A stretch of DNA of 64,000 nt from Atrina japonica (GCA_030159075.1 BROG01000350.1:248001-312000); one strand, 5' to 3'. Numbered from the stretch's first letter, positions 23,771-35,069 are shown. Notes: generated by a model from the letters alone, not told the origin. A program made the numbers and translations.

Positions 23771-24770
23771 GAATTCATTGCATACATATGTAAAAGCAGA
23801 AATCATGCTATTTATTATACACACAAACAGAAACATAGATACATAACACATGCACATATTAACACACTCATTATCATGTACTTTTGTTTGTTGCAAATCT
23901 TTCAGTAATTTACTTAGGATTCAAACATTTTTCTTCGTATTAAATCTATATATATGCTGAGACATAGATATCATTCAAACCTATCTATCTATATATTCTG
24001 ATAAAGGAAAGTCTATAGATTTTGGCTTTTAGAGTTTAGTTTATTAGTACTCGTTTTAATGCATGATTAACTGAATAGGTATCAACAATGGTGTCAGAAT
24101 GTAAATAGCACTTACAGCTTTGTAGACTCTGACAAAGTCAACTTGCATACTATTTATAGAAACTGTTCACTCCTGTATCATATCTCACTCACAGGTCACT
24201 GAAACAAAATCTGTTAACTCCTTAACCCATGTGGTCACATTTAGACTCACCCAAATCAATAAACAGTAGGGGTCTATTGTCATAATTCAGGGATGACAAG
24301 TTCATAATGCATGCAAAATTATTGTAAAAATAATATACTCCCGATTTCTGATAGTGGATTTCACTATTTTTTGAAATGGGTGATTCCAAATGTGGTTACA
24401 GGAGTTTTGGCATTAAATGATGATCTCACCCTAGGTTCAAAGCTTCCTCTCAAGATATAGTGTTCAGTGGTATGTGTGTATATATGTATGTATGTATGTA
24501 TGTATATATATATGTATCATAAATATATATATATATTCACACATATCTACAGAGAAAGCTCAGAATCTAAAAGAACATTTTCTGTTGTTCGCCAAACGCT
24601 GTTTCAGAGACCTGTGAAGCTACTAACGATCATTCTCATCATTTGTTTTGGCTTAACAAAGTCAATGTAAAATTGTTAAAAGTGATAATATCATAACACA
24701 TTGGTTAAGGAAGAGTTGTGAAATTAACTCACTTGATAGAAAATATTGGTGTAATTGTCTTTCTCCAGTT
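23771..24770. other. Intron with microsatellites
   Basis: A TATG/TA microsatellite lies at about 24475-24535. No exon is supported. Confidence 0.6.
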
Positions 24771-24812
24771 AAGGTTCCAAATCTGTATGATATGTCATTG
24801 ATTTGGAACCTT
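24771..24812. repeat. Short perfect hairpin
   Basis: AAGGTTCCAAATC (24771-24783) pairs perfectly with GATTTGGAACCTT (24800-24812) around a 16-base loop, followed by a T run. Confidence 0.8.
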
Positions 24813-25243
24813 TTTTTTTAACCAACGTTAAAAGTATACATGAATGGACAGTTACCAACATTGCTAATACTGTGCACACGATCACAAATATAGATATAAA
24901 GATATATTGACTTAGCTTTACAGTTCACTAACCTCCCTTATGGTTTGTCTTTCTGCATTTCTTGCAGGGTGTGACCACCATCATATAGTACCACTTAGGT
25001 TGCCTAGCGCCTGTATGTGTGCGTGTGTCACGCATGTGCAGTAAGTTAATACCTCTTCAACCAAGCAGTATTAGTCATAGATTCATCATGACTTTGCATT
25101 GCACCAGGAATGCATCGTCTGTTTATTTTATTACAGCAGCTACTTGGTGCATTGTGTATGATATGTATGCATGCATCACATTATGTGAAAAAAAGTGTCA
25201 CTTCAAAACAATTAAATGTGTCTTCCCCTCTGTTCCTTGTTAG

Positions 25244-26329
25244 GCCCCTCGTACTCCTCTCTTAGTGGATCATGAAGATGACATCAATAGCCAGGACAGT
25301 GTCCAGTCGGCAGACTCCGTATCTCTGCAAGGCAATCAGAAACGTTCTGATTCTTATACAAATCTTTTTGACACTTCACAGCACCAACCAACATCTGTTG
25401 GAGCCTCCTATCATGCCAACAGTAAAGCAAATTATGATAAATTACATGGATCACCTGCATTATATAATCCTCAGCCTGGATACAGTAGATCACCTCAACG
25501 TGGGCGGAGAGCACAGAGGGAGGGTAAAGCTCCAATGGCAAAAGCAGAAGATTCTATGATAAGTTCTCCATCAACTTCTTCCTCAACTCCTCCGAGACAT
25601 TTGCTCAATAGTCCGGGGATGGATAGAGCAAATAACGGGCACAGACCATCAAATCAAGACAGTTATTATCACCAGAAAAATGTGTCATCTCAGAGCCCAG
25701 GGACAGTGAATCAATCTCGGTCGTCATCACATCCAAACTCAAGCAAATATCAACATCAGGTTAGACCTGCTCAAACACAGCCAATCCGAACTATGAATTA
25801 CTCTCACTCAGACAAACCAAACTTGTACAAAAGTAATGGTTATTCTAACTCAGGGGAAACAACTCACGGTTATGACAGGAGTACTGATTATGAACAAGGT
25901 TATAAATACCCAAATCATCGACAGCCTTCAGTCAATACATCAGCTTCATCTGGATACAGTACTGACAATGTTACTAGGCGGTCGTACGAGGCATTGCCAT
26001 CCAAATCTAGGACATACTCTCCACATCAGAGCAGCACAAGTCGACCGCTTCCAAATCAGTCACCTAACCAAGGACATTACTATGGTGATGAAAATGACCC
26101 AAGGTCAGCAAAACGACCAATGTCATTTGTAAAAGCTTTAGAAATGAGTGAAATTGTAGAACAAAAAGAAAAACATCACAGAAATGTTCCTAGTTCAAAC
26201 TCTAATGTGCATGCTCAAAGTAGAAAGCCCCCTCTACCACAATCGGCACATTACAGATCACGAGGAGGTCATGATCGAGAGGAAAAGAAGAAAAGTGTTT
26301 ATGATACAACATTTGAAGTGTCCGTCTAA
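25244..26329 (+). CDS. ZDHHC8: ZDHHC5/8-type palmitoyltransferase, last coding exon (C-terminal tail)
   Basis: After CCTTGTTAG the exon opens in phase 0 with APRTPLLVDHEDDINSQDSV and encodes 361 residues to a TAA at 26327. It is rich in Ser, Gln, Asn and Pro and is probably disordered, as in the human tails. RPMSFVKALEMSEIVEQ near the end looks conserved. The C-terminus DTTFEVSV parallels the TTYEISV end of human ZDHHC5 and ZDHHC8, which binds PDZ domains (for example PSD-95). I start the exon at the acceptor rather than at an internal Met. Other-frame ORFs across it are shadows. Confidence 0.95.
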   Translation, partial: APRTPLLVDHEDDINSQDSVQSADSVSLQGNQKRSDSYTNLFDTSQHQPTSVGASYHANSKANYDKLHGSPALYNPQPGYSRSPQRGRRAQREGKAPMAKAEDSMISSPSTSSSTPPRHLLNSPGMDRANNGHRPSNQDSYYHQKNVSSQSPGTVNQSRSSSHPNSSKYQHQVRPAQTQPIRTMNYSHSDKPNLYKSNGYSNSGETTHGYDRSTDYEQGYKYPNHRQPSVNTSASSGYSTDNVTRRSYEALPSKSRTYSPHQSSTSRPLPNQSPNQGHYYGDENDPRSAKRPMSFVKALEMSEIVEQKEKHHRNVPSSNSNVHAQSRKPPLPQSAHYRSRGGHDREEKKKSVYDTTFEVSV

Positions 26330-26928
26330 TTCAGATTTGACGTCATCCATTTCATTATAAAGCTGTGACAACATTGTTTGTGTCTAATTAAGCTGCGATG
26401 TGATATATCTGCTATCGATGTAATTATATTTCAGCGTTGTTGGCACATTTGTGTAATATTGCTATGTCATATTCTCAGTGATAGTTTCAAGGTGACTCAG
26501 GATGAGACATAAGACTTAGTTATGAGTCCCTGATGACATTGTATCATAACTGTATTGTAAGTATAAACATTGTGATTTTATTAGAACACTATTAATCATG
26601 TTTGGGGACAATTTTTGTATTAAACTATTCAGTGAATTTTATTGTTTTAATATGGGTACAAGAGAAGGTTCAGGTGTAAATGTGTGTGTACATGTATACA
26701 TGAATGTTTAAGCAGACCACAAAATAACACGGGAGTGGTCATTCAGGTTATGTGGATGTCACGACAAATACAAATCACATAACCTCCTTTTCATTCTCAA
26801 TTTTAATTACATTTTTAAGTCTTCATTATTGCTATCGTAAGCTGCAGGTTACGATAATTCCTTTTAGCGTAACCCATAAATGGGTTATGACGATTTCTGT
26901 TATTTTGTGGCCTGTTTAAGTGAATAAA
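26330..26928 (+). other. 3' UTR candidate of the palmitoyltransferase with poly(A) signals
   Basis: ATTAAA at 26619-26624 and AATAAA at 26923-26928 are the nearest poly(A) signals after the stop. The second lies just beyond a MITE (26712-26916), so its use would place that element in the mRNA. Confidence 0.5.
26712..26916. mobile_element. MITE with ACCACAAAATAACA ends
   Basis: The left GCAGACCACAAAATAACA pairs with the right GTTATTTTGTGGCCTGTT, about 200 bp apart. Inner inverted words GGTTATGTG / CACATAACC and AACCCATAAATGGGTTATG add secondary structure. Confidence 0.65.
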
Positions 26929-26980
26929 TAACTCTTCAAGTGGGTGCTTACTATGTGTGTGTACATTTGTATGTATAGGT

Positions 26981-27190
26981 CTCCCAAGATAAAGTGGCGT
27001 TATCTGTCAGAAACCAATGCAATACTGTCTATTTTCCAAAAATAGACATGTACAGGTAAACCATTTTACCTGATTTCATACCTTACTTTAGCTGTAATAT
27101 TTATATCAAGCACTAGCATGTCACCAAAGCTTCAAATTAATTTAGACTTGTTGTGTTTTTAAATATAGCCCAATTTACTTTGGTAGAACT
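26981..27190. mobile_element. MITE of the 'CCAAGGTAAAGTGGC' family, copy 1
   Basis: The left CCCAAGATAAAGTGGCG and right CCCAATTTACTTTGGTAG are inverted ends. Internal words (ACCAATGCAATAC, TGTACAGGTAAA, TTTAGACT(T/C)GT) match the copies at 48157 and 47935. Confidence 0.65.
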
Positions 27191-28549
27191 GTGATGCAAC
27201 TTCCAAAAACTGATCCTTCTAAAAACCAATAACTTTCGTAAGCGTCGGAAGCAAATTGAAAGTGGGGGGGCTAAACCAACTTAAAACACACACACACTCA
27301 CCAAAAATGCTGGGGGCTAAGCCCCAATTTTCAACACCTATGAACTAAACAACAAAAATTATTGCAAGCAAAATTTAAATTTGATAAAAATAAAAGGTTA
27401 TGAGGAAATTCCAAGAACTGTACATTCTGATAGCATAACAAAATTACTGCTTTGAATGACTTATGAAATGCAGTGTATTTATGAATACAGGTACATGTGA
27501 GAGTGTCTTTGTACATATGTACCTAGATGAGTCTTTATGTATCACAGTGAGTGTTTATATGTATGTATCTAAATGAGTGTTGATATGGAAATGTGAGTAA
27601 GTACATTTGTGTGTTCTGGTGTGCATTAATTATGGCTTGACATACTTTGGAATGTCTTCATACAAGGTAGTGTATTTGCATATATGTGTATGTATATTAG
27701 GAAGAAAGAGAGCTGTAGTAACTCTATATATAAATTCTTTTGTATAATTTTCAACAGAAAAATTGCATTCCTACTTTTCTATATTTTTTATTTATTTGTC
27801 TTGTATTAAGACTTGTACTTGCAACAATATCTGTAAAAATGTTGAAGCTTATATCTAAAAATAAATTCAAAGGTTGATGATAATATACCAGTGGCAATAA
27901 AGATACAAACCAATCAGATGGATTCATCTGCAGAACATAAAATGTTTTTTTTTAGTTGTATGATTCCATCTTTGAAAACTCTTTGAACAGAATGACTGAA
28001 GAGGAGTTAAAATTCTCATTAGACTGGGGGGAAAGGGATTCTGCTGTTTATGAATGAAATTTAATTGTAAAAAAAAGTCTTCTGAAGCTTTAGTAAGACT
28101 ATATTCATTGACACTTGAAAGATGCACTGTTCTTTGAGAAACTAGCAGAATGAAATTTCTAAGCAATTGAAAGATGTAGAGTTATAAGATAACCTAACTA
28201 TAAAATTATCAGGTTGTATGGTTGTATATATTTAAGTCATCCCTGTTTTGTGATTTTGACTTATCCAAGATGGATAGTTTGTCCTATTGTGGTATATAGG
28301 GGTCGACAAAGTGAGCTTGATTTTCAAAGTGTGTATAAAAATATCTGTAAAAAGCAGTTATAAAGTCATTTCTTTGTATGTGCACAATCAGGCTAAAATT
28401 ACATTGGTCTTTTAAAGGAATGTTCATTATTTAACTTCTAGGGCATATGACTATCTATATTGCCTTGTTAATTGACTTGGATAAATTGGAAAATATCTAA
28501 ACAGTTAAAGGAAGTCAGCAAATTTTTAAACTTCTATCATGTAGAGTAA
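27191..28549. other. Intergenic, no supported gene
   Basis: AT-rich sequence with several AATAAA motifs (for example near 27858 and 27893). Open frames at 27331-28166 lack support. Confidence 0.5.
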
Positions 28550-29235
28550 TGAAGTGTTGAAAACCTTTCATGTCAATATTGGTAGGGGCCTCAGTGGTTT
28601 TGTGGATAAAGTGAGAAGTGTTGAAAACCTTTCACGTCAATACTGGTTGAGGTCTCAGTGGTTTTGTGGATAAAGTGAGAAGTGTTGAAAACCTTTCACG
28701 TCAATACTGGTTGAGGCTTCAGTGGTTTTGTGGATAAAGTGAAAAGTGTTGAAAACCTTTCACGTCAATACTGGTTGAGGTCTCAGTGGTTTTGTGGATA
28801 AAGTGAGAAGTGTTGAAAACCTTTCACGTCAATACCGGTTGAGGCTTCAGTGGTGTTGTGGATAGAGTGAGAAGTGTTGAAAACCTTTCATGTCAATACT
28901 GGTTGAGGCTTCAGTGGTGTTGTGGATAAAGTGAGAAGTGTTGAAAACCTTTCACGTCAATACCGGTTGAGGTCTCAGTGGTTGTTTGGTTTTGTGGATA
29001 AAGTGAGAAGTGTTGAAAACCTTTCACGTAAATACTGGTTGAGGCTTCAGTGGTTTTGTGGATAGAGTGAGAAGTGTTGAAAACCTTTCACGTCAATACC
29101 GGTTGAGGTCTCAGTGGTTTTGTGGATAAAGTGAGAAGTGTTGAAAACCTTTCACGTAAATACTGGTTGAGGCTTCAGTGGTTTTGTGGATAGAGTGAGA
29201 AGTGTTGAAAACCTTTCATGTAAATACTGGTTGGG
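28550..29235. repeat. 64-bp minisatellite (GTGTTGAAAACCTTTCACG)
   Basis: About 11 copies of a 64-base unit contain GTGTTGAAAACCTTTCACG, TACTGGTTGAGG and CTCAGTGGTTTTGTGGATAA. The last copy passes directly into a SINE-like sequence at 29236. Confidence 0.95.
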
Positions 29236-29425
29236 GCCTCGGTGACCTGTAAATAAAGCATTGTGTTTTAAATCACAGTATTTCTCACCTTTGTTGCTCT
29301 TATCATCTCAGGTTTGAGACCAAGGTAACCATTTGCTGATTTTGTGAGAAAGTTTGTCAATTTACCCCTAGGAGTTTTTCCTGGGTACATTGTCACCATG
29401 TTTTTTGCCACCCAGGTCAGATTTT
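29236..29425 (+). mobile_element. SINE remnant (tRNA-like head and conserved core)
   Basis: GGGGCCTCGGTGACCTG followed by GGTTTGAGACC resembles a degraded tRNA-derived head. TTTGTGAGAAAGTTTGTCAA then matches the core of the SINE at 31428 (GTGAGAAAGTTTGCCAG). Confidence 0.55.
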
Positions 29426-30166
29426 CTCTGTCTACACTCTGCAGTCAACAGTGTATACAGGCTACATCGTTATGATATCACAGTATATTTCTTGGTGTAG
29501 GACTTCCATGTCAGGCATACATAAGCATGGGCAAAAAGTAATCTGACATGGCTGCTTTGAGTGGAAAGAAAAATCTCAACCTTCATAGTAAGAATTCTAA
29601 CTGCTCTTGGAGATTTCCTACATTCAACACACCCATGTAAGATTCTATAACAAACTCAGTATTATACATACATGTATATGATAGATATCATTTGCGTAGA
29701 GAACAACGTCCCTTTCCACTCTTAATTTTGCTCTTGCCTCTGTAACCAGTTTATCTGTACTGGTATGTGCAAGTACAAAAGAAACTTGGTATTACACATT
29801 AACTTATATGATAGATTCCCCCTCTGCACAGATGATGCCCCTGTCCACTATTGATGAAACATGTATGGTAGATATCCCCATTGTGCAGAGAATAATCCTG
29901 TACACTCTTGATATCCCCTTTGTGCAGAAGATGCCAATGTTCACTCTTTATTATACTTATTGTTAGGCCTACTGTTACATGTATGTACAAAACAATCTCA
30001 GTATTATACATATATACATATTTAATTTGTTATGATATATAAATCTATAGACGGCTTTGGTTGGTACATTCATTCTATTTATCGGGATAAACATTATCCT
30101 TCAAGGGAAATATATTAGCATAATTAGAAATGGATCTTGGTGTAATTATTGCCCATTATTTTACAG
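29426..30166. other. Intergenic or intron, small repeats only
   Basis: Three or four imperfect units with TGATA(G/T)ATATCCCC..TGTGCAGA lie at about 29810-29950. A short hydrophobic frame at about 30047-30105 after a CTATAG lacks a donor and is not called. Confidence 0.5.
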
Positions 30167-30231
30167 GTGTTAATTATTCACATGTATCGTCATATGTTCA
30201 TTGAGTACTGCGAACAGGTTCGGACAATACG
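30167..30231 (+). CDS. Exon of an unrecognised small gene
   Basis: Between ATTTTACAG and CG|GTATGTGTG lies a 65-base exon reading VLIIHMYRHMFIEYCEQVRT plus IR. It ends in phase 2, and its last two bases join the first base of 33933 to make an Arg codon and a continuous frame. An in-frame Met in HMYRHM could be the start if the upstream part is 5' UTR. Otherwise more exons lie upstream, and none was found back to 26330. The residues match no family I can name. Confidence 0.5.
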
Positions 30232-30445
30232 GTATGTGTGTAAACAGAATATAAAGAAAGGTTCTGTTGTAACTCTGTATACATTTTAGTCCTATTGGTG
30301 CATTTCATTATTCCTGTGTATTTGACATCATGTAAATCAAGACTTGACTAATGAAGAATAATTTTATCACTTTGAAGTATTTTAACTTGGAAATTGACAG
30401 GAATTTGCTGAATTCTCAATGATTTGTATCCAGATACGTCTAAAG

Positions 30446-30595
30446 TAGAACCTCACTATTAAGACCACCTATCTAACTGACTCAAAGTGGTGTTGATTAT
30501 TGAGGTGGTTGAAATATTTATCAAGAGACTGAAAATCTATGATTTGAAATATGAGGTGTTCTTTAGGCAAGGTGCTACTGTATATTCTCAATAGT
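30446..30595. mobile_element. pogo/Tc1-like MITE fragment
   Basis: AGTAGAACCTCACTATTAAG at the left resembles the CAGTA(A/G)AACCTC ends of pogo/Tigger-type elements. AAGGTGCTACTGTA at the right gives a partial inverse. It is degraded. Confidence 0.4.
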
Positions 30596-31427
30596 TAGTT
30601 TCAGGATACATGTTTATTTCTGTATTTAGTGGACACATTTGCAATTTGATTGACATTATTTGTATTTATGTTGAGTATGAGAGTGTATCATTATAGATTT
30701 TTAATAGTAAAACAGCTTTGTGTGTAAATATTGTAAGAAGGGGAAACAATCCTATATGTACTTAGTAAATATTTGCTGACTTAGGTACTTATTTTTTTTT
30801 TTTACCCATGACGCTATTTGTTCAGTTTTTTATTTTTTAGTAAGAGTTAAAGTATCTAGGTTAGATTTTTATCAGTGAAAATTGTGATATATTTGTTTCA
30901 GCTTAGTTTTTGCACAGGGACATAAAATCGATGAAAGCTAATAAACTGTACTTGCAACTCTGTCCATAGCCTCCTACATGTAAATGGAAGTTAATGCAAA
31001 AATTGAAATTACACATAACTTTATTGCTTTGAAAATGTGCAAGGTGCTTCCTAATCCGAAAATGAAAACTTATAAAGAATGTTTGATTGTAACATAATGT
31101 AGTAATAAATAATGCATAATGCTATATTGTAATCATACCTAAGTCAGAGTGCTAGTTTAAAGTAGTTTAATTTCAGTTTGACATATTTAGGGTTTCTCCA
31201 TGTGATTCTGATTTTTTGTATATATACAGTTTAGTAGTATGTTGCCTATAGTGTTTAGATAATGCTATTCCTATTATCCCAGTATAAGGCATTACATTTA
31301 GATCAATTTCAGTAGTGTTTCCAGTTAAAGCTCACCTCAAAAGCTTAACATGCTGTCACTCAGTGCCAGCATCCAGTTAAGAAAGAGTGTTTTAGATCAG
31401 GTTTACCAAATCCTCTGCTCACATATT
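30596..31427. other. No supported feature
   Basis: AT-rich sequence within the intron of the 30167-34122 gene model. No repeat or exon is recognised. Confidence 0.5.
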
Positions 31428-31665
31428 GAGCCATTGTGGCCGAGTGGTTAGAGCATTGCGCTTTCAGCCATTAAATCTTTCTGTTCTTGTCAGCACAGGT
31501 TCGAGCCCCACTGGGATCTTACCCTGTATTTGTGAGAAAGTTTGCCAGTCTACTTTTGGAAGGCCAGTGGTCTCTTCTGGAGTGCATTCATTGTAACAAG
31601 GTCCTCTTCTCCTCCATAACAAAACTGGCCACATCTATATAACTGAAAAAAATTGTTGGCGTAAC
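31428..31665 (+). mobile_element. tRNA-derived SINE, fullest copy
   Basis: The head carries a pol III box A (TGGCCGAGTGG) and box B (GGTTCGAGCCC) about 50 bp apart. The body follows: GTGAGAAAGTTTGCCAGT, GGAAGGCCAGTGGTCTC, AAAACTGGCCAC, then AACTGAAAAAAATTGTTGGCG. This layout fits the molluscan V-SINE type (such as RUDI). The family name is an inference from memory of the core. Confidence 0.8.
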
Positions 31666-31717
31666 ACCATTCAAAATTCAAATAAGAAATATTCAGCTTA
31701 CACATCAATGAAAATAT

Positions 31718-31920
31718 TGTAAACATAATACCAAAGTTAAAATGGTCTGTTTCTGTCAATTAGACTTCATCAGTTGAGCTCCAATTTAAAATGCATATGT
31801 ATTTCCTAAAGAGAAAGTGGTATCATACAAGTTCAAATAATGAATCTACAAGTATAGCCGAAAACCGTCTAAGAGTAACCACTGTAAAAAGATGACTATC
31901 TTAGCTTTAGAAAACTTTGG
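31718..31920. repeat. Dispersed repeat 'ATAATACCAAAGTTA', copy 1
   Basis: It shares ATAATACCAAAGTTA, TGTTTCTGTCAA, CTTCATCA, AATTTAAAAT and GGTATC(A/G)(T/C)ACAAG, in order, with 36868-37105. Confidence 0.65.
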
Positions 31921-32919
31921 AATTTAAATGATGTTATCAGTGTGAAATATTACATAAATATAAGATTATCAGCTGGTACTGAAATACCAGGTACTAGGTT
32001 TATGGGGACTCAAACGGTCCACTACCAGTGGCAACGACCTAGTGGTTATAAAACTGGTATGGTATATATTTTTAGGATTCAAATGACATCCCCTGCTTTT
32101 GATGCTGGCTTATTGTCAAAATGATCCCGTTTTGAACTTAAATCTATATTTAATGCTGTAGGAAAGAAGATGAGTTGAATTCAGGTTAGTAAAAAAGGAG
32201 GGATATAAAAATGTTGTGAGAGGCGCTTTTGTAATCTTTGATTTCTCTATGTGTGTATAGAAATGCATTTTAAAAGATTTTGTCATTCCCTTTACAATTT
32301 TGTCACCCACCTCCGAAAACCTGAGTATGATTTTGAATATATTTTGTATTCTGAATCGATTTATATATCACAGTGTATGCTTGATGTTCACATGCACCCA
32401 TCCTTTTATTTATTTGTTGCCTTACGTGTGATGTGTTTTATGAATGAATGAATATATATACATATGTTCATGACCTCAAAAGGTCAAGGCCAAATTAAAC
32501 ATGTGACCTACAACATTATCTATTATAGGTAATTTGACTTTTTGTATAAATTTCTCATAAAAAGAAGAATCATAGTTGTACATGTTGTAAAGGATTTTTT
32601 TTTTATTTGCTCTTATCTCAGCTGTGTAGAGTTATAAGTATTTATTGGTGGGAATCATACTCTTATTCGGATGTGGAGACAGTTTCATTTTAATGATTGA
32701 TCTTGTACTAAAACATTCCATTTGTAAAGAATATACAAAATGTATCATGTTCTCTGTCCAAACACACAGTCATGGTGATGTTAATACAATCTATAGAACA
32801 AGATTAGGTATATAACATTTTTATTTTTGTTTTAAATATTTTCATATTTGTTTGATTTTTCTCTAAATTATTTTTATTTATTTTCAAGTTTACTATCATT
32901 TGGCATTTTATTATGGAGA

Positions 32920-32930
32920 TAATTATTTTA

Positions 32931-32966
<36 letters not shown>

Positions 32967-32968
32967 GT
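32920..32968. repeat. (ATT)n microsatellite
   Basis: TTATTATTATT run. The flanking 31921-33932 contains no supported exon. Confidence 0.9.
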
Positions 32969-33932
32969 ATAACTTTTCAGCATTATCATATTCATTTAGG
33001 ATTAAAAGGGATTAGAAACCATTCTAACAGCTAACGCTAAAACTTTCGTATCTTGTACATGTACTTTTTGTGTCGTCAGCAAAGCTGGATGACAATTAGG
33101 TAGGCTACATATATCTCTATGTATATAGGCTTCTATCAAATAACTTAACTTTTTTCCAGCAAATTTCAACAGAATTTTGTTTTTGTTGTATATCCATGAA
33201 ATCTCAAATAAGTTCAGTAATGGTTTGAATTTGCTAAAGTTGTTGGCATTTGAAAGCGTGAAATTAGGAAACTTTGTTGCTTCCACAAAAAACTTTAGAT
33301 TTTTCAGCGGATTTCATCAAAATGGCAATACATATTGACATGAGAATTTCACTTATTTTTGGGCTTCAGGCAACAAGTAAAAATGAATGTGTTGAAATAC
33401 ACAGCTAATTAGTACAGTGTATAAGTAGTTTAACACTTAGGAATTTTATTCTCTTTTTTCTTAAATATGCTATACTCAACCTAAAGTTTACAATACACGT
33501 TAAAACTAATTTTATGATTTATTTTGATGGAATTTTTCATACTTTCACTAAAATATATAATGATTGGAAATAGACTTTAGTATCCATTTAAAAGTTATGA
33601 TGTTAAGTGTTGGGGAAAGAAAACTGGAAATTGAGTTGATTTTATGTCGAGTTATCACACGGTACTGCTCAAAGGCTTAATTTTGTGATTTAAGCGAGAC
33701 CATCAGCATTGATTAAATGTCCACCTTTGAATTTTATTTTTACTATGATTATTTTTGTCCATTTCAATCTCTTTCTAAGTAAGGTGATTTTCAAATACAT
33801 ATATTTGTGTATTGTAGGTCACTTGGGGACTCTTTCGACACATTTCTTATGTAAAGTTGTGCTTCATTCCATTGAGTGCAATATGTTTATCAAATGTTCA
33901 GCCCACACATTCTTACAATTTTCTATTTATAG

Positions 33933-34122
33933 GAAAAAATGCCTTCTCAAGGACTGTGGTCCAATAACATTGGCTGGAGATGTGGTACAAATTCCCCAAA
34001 AATTGTGTCGAGGAAGTATCCTATTGGATATTGATACAATACTACCACCTTTATGGGAAATCAATCATTTTGGCATCCAAGTTTTAGGACCACAGTTCTC
34101 AGAAAAGGTTCTTTCAAAATAA
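33933..34122 (+). CDS. Last exon of an unrecognised small gene
   Basis: After TTCTATTTATAG one base completes the Arg from 30231, then KKCLLKDCGPITLAGDVVQI, PQKLCRGSILLDIDTILPPL and WEINHFGIQVLGPQFSEKVL lead to a TAA at 34120-34122. The composition is protein-like, not typical of AT-rich chance frames, and the phase match with 30167-30231 supports splicing. Together they give about 80 residues from the first in-frame Met. QKLCRGSI faintly recalls a SOCS BC-box, but the following Cul5-box pattern is absent. No signal peptide is apparent. The frame is also open upstream into the intron to 33709, which I treat as chance. Confidence 0.55.
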
Positions 34123-34781
34123 AATATGTTGTGTATTAATTGTATTTTTTATAGAAAAAATTATTATTATAGTGATTAGAGAGCTCATAAAACTTACTTT
34201 TTCATAAAATACTCCTGACATTGTCCATTTATCATTTTTAATCATCAATGGTTCACTTATACTATTTATCTGAAATGTTGTACTTCCATTCTTGACCTTG
34301 TGAATTTTTTTATCCCAAATGTAATCATTGTCTTATGTTTCCACCTCCGCGAAACATGATGATGATGATGACATTTTATCAATACTTTTAGGGTGTAAAT
34401 ATTATGTACATACATTATATGATATTTATTGTATAAATGCAGGTATCTAGTATACTACATTATGGCACATATGACATGTAAGTAACACGTGTTCCATGTT
34501 GAGATTGTTTTATTCACTTTATTTCGTAGAACATTGTATGTGAGTCATGATGAAGGTATAAGAATAAATAAATAATTCAAAACTATTCTGTTTTGTTTTC
34601 TAACAGTGTGATGCTAGAAATAAAATTAATGAATTCAAGAATAAAACTAGATGGACCTTTTTCCGGTACCCAGCCCTAGTAGAATATTTCTATGATAGTT
34701 TACACCAAAGTTGTAGATTGTTTGCACGGGAACAAATTGCGATTAAACTGCAAATAAACTTCCAAGTAAAACATCAATTAA
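34123..34781 (+). other. 3' region of the small gene, poly(A) signals
   Basis: An AATAAA overlaps the stop region (about 34118), and AATAAATAAATAA at about 34563 is a plausible distal signal. Confidence 0.35.
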
Positions 34782-34978
34782 GTGAAGGGCCGAATGGTTA
34801 GAGCGTCGCGCTTTGAACCATGAAGTCTCACTTCTGGTCAGCGCTGGAACCTGAACTGATTTTTGTGAGGAAGTTTGCTAGTTTACTTGCGGAAGGCCGT
34901 GGGTCTCTCTTCCTCTACCATTAAAAACTGGCCACCACCATAGAACTGAACAAACGTTGAGTTTGGCGTATGTCATAT
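34782..34978 (+). mobile_element. tRNA-derived SINE, second copy
   Basis: GGGCCGAATGGTTAGAGCG (box A region), then GTGAGGAAGTTTGCTAGTTT, GGAAGGCCGTGGGTCTC, AAAAACTGGCCACCACCATA and GTTGAGTTTGGCGT match the 31428 copy. The box B region is damaged. Confidence 0.75.
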
Positions 34979-35069
34979 AGTAAATTTTGAATTTACTGGG
35001 TGGGTATACATGACGCGCAAAACACTTAAAAATTAAGTTTATTTGATGCGGGTCAAGTGTTTAGTTTAT

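Larger units (their letters stand above)
5533..26329 (+). other. ZDHHC8: Gene span: ZDHHC5/8-type palmitoyltransferase (5' partial)
   Basis: Six exons (5533-5690, 8420-8592, 8742-8844, 11233-11324, 13247-13391, 25244-26329) join with compatible phases into about 584 codons plus stop. The order is Cys-rich region, DHHC catalytic loop, two membrane segments, a TTxE motif, a juxtamembrane Cys cluster, a long Ser/Gln/Asn-rich tail and a C-terminal PDZ ligand. Human ZDHHC5 and ZDHHC8 have the same layout and are about 715-765 residues. The missing residues (first two membrane segments, roughly 75 aa) were not found between 1 and 5532. Introns are 2.7, 0.15, 2.4, 1.9 and 11.9 kb and are packed with repeats. 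Confidence 0.93.

Noticed and set aside
28550..29235. CRISPR-like regular repeat
   Set aside because: There are no unique spacers. The whole 64-bp unit is repeated and the context is an animal genome.
31437..31510. A functional tRNA gene
   Set aside because: Box A and box B are present, but the arms do not pair as a tRNA and a SINE body follows.
33933..34122. SOCS box in the unrecognised gene
   Set aside because: Only QKLCRGSI resembles a BC-box. The spacing and Cul5-box are not there.
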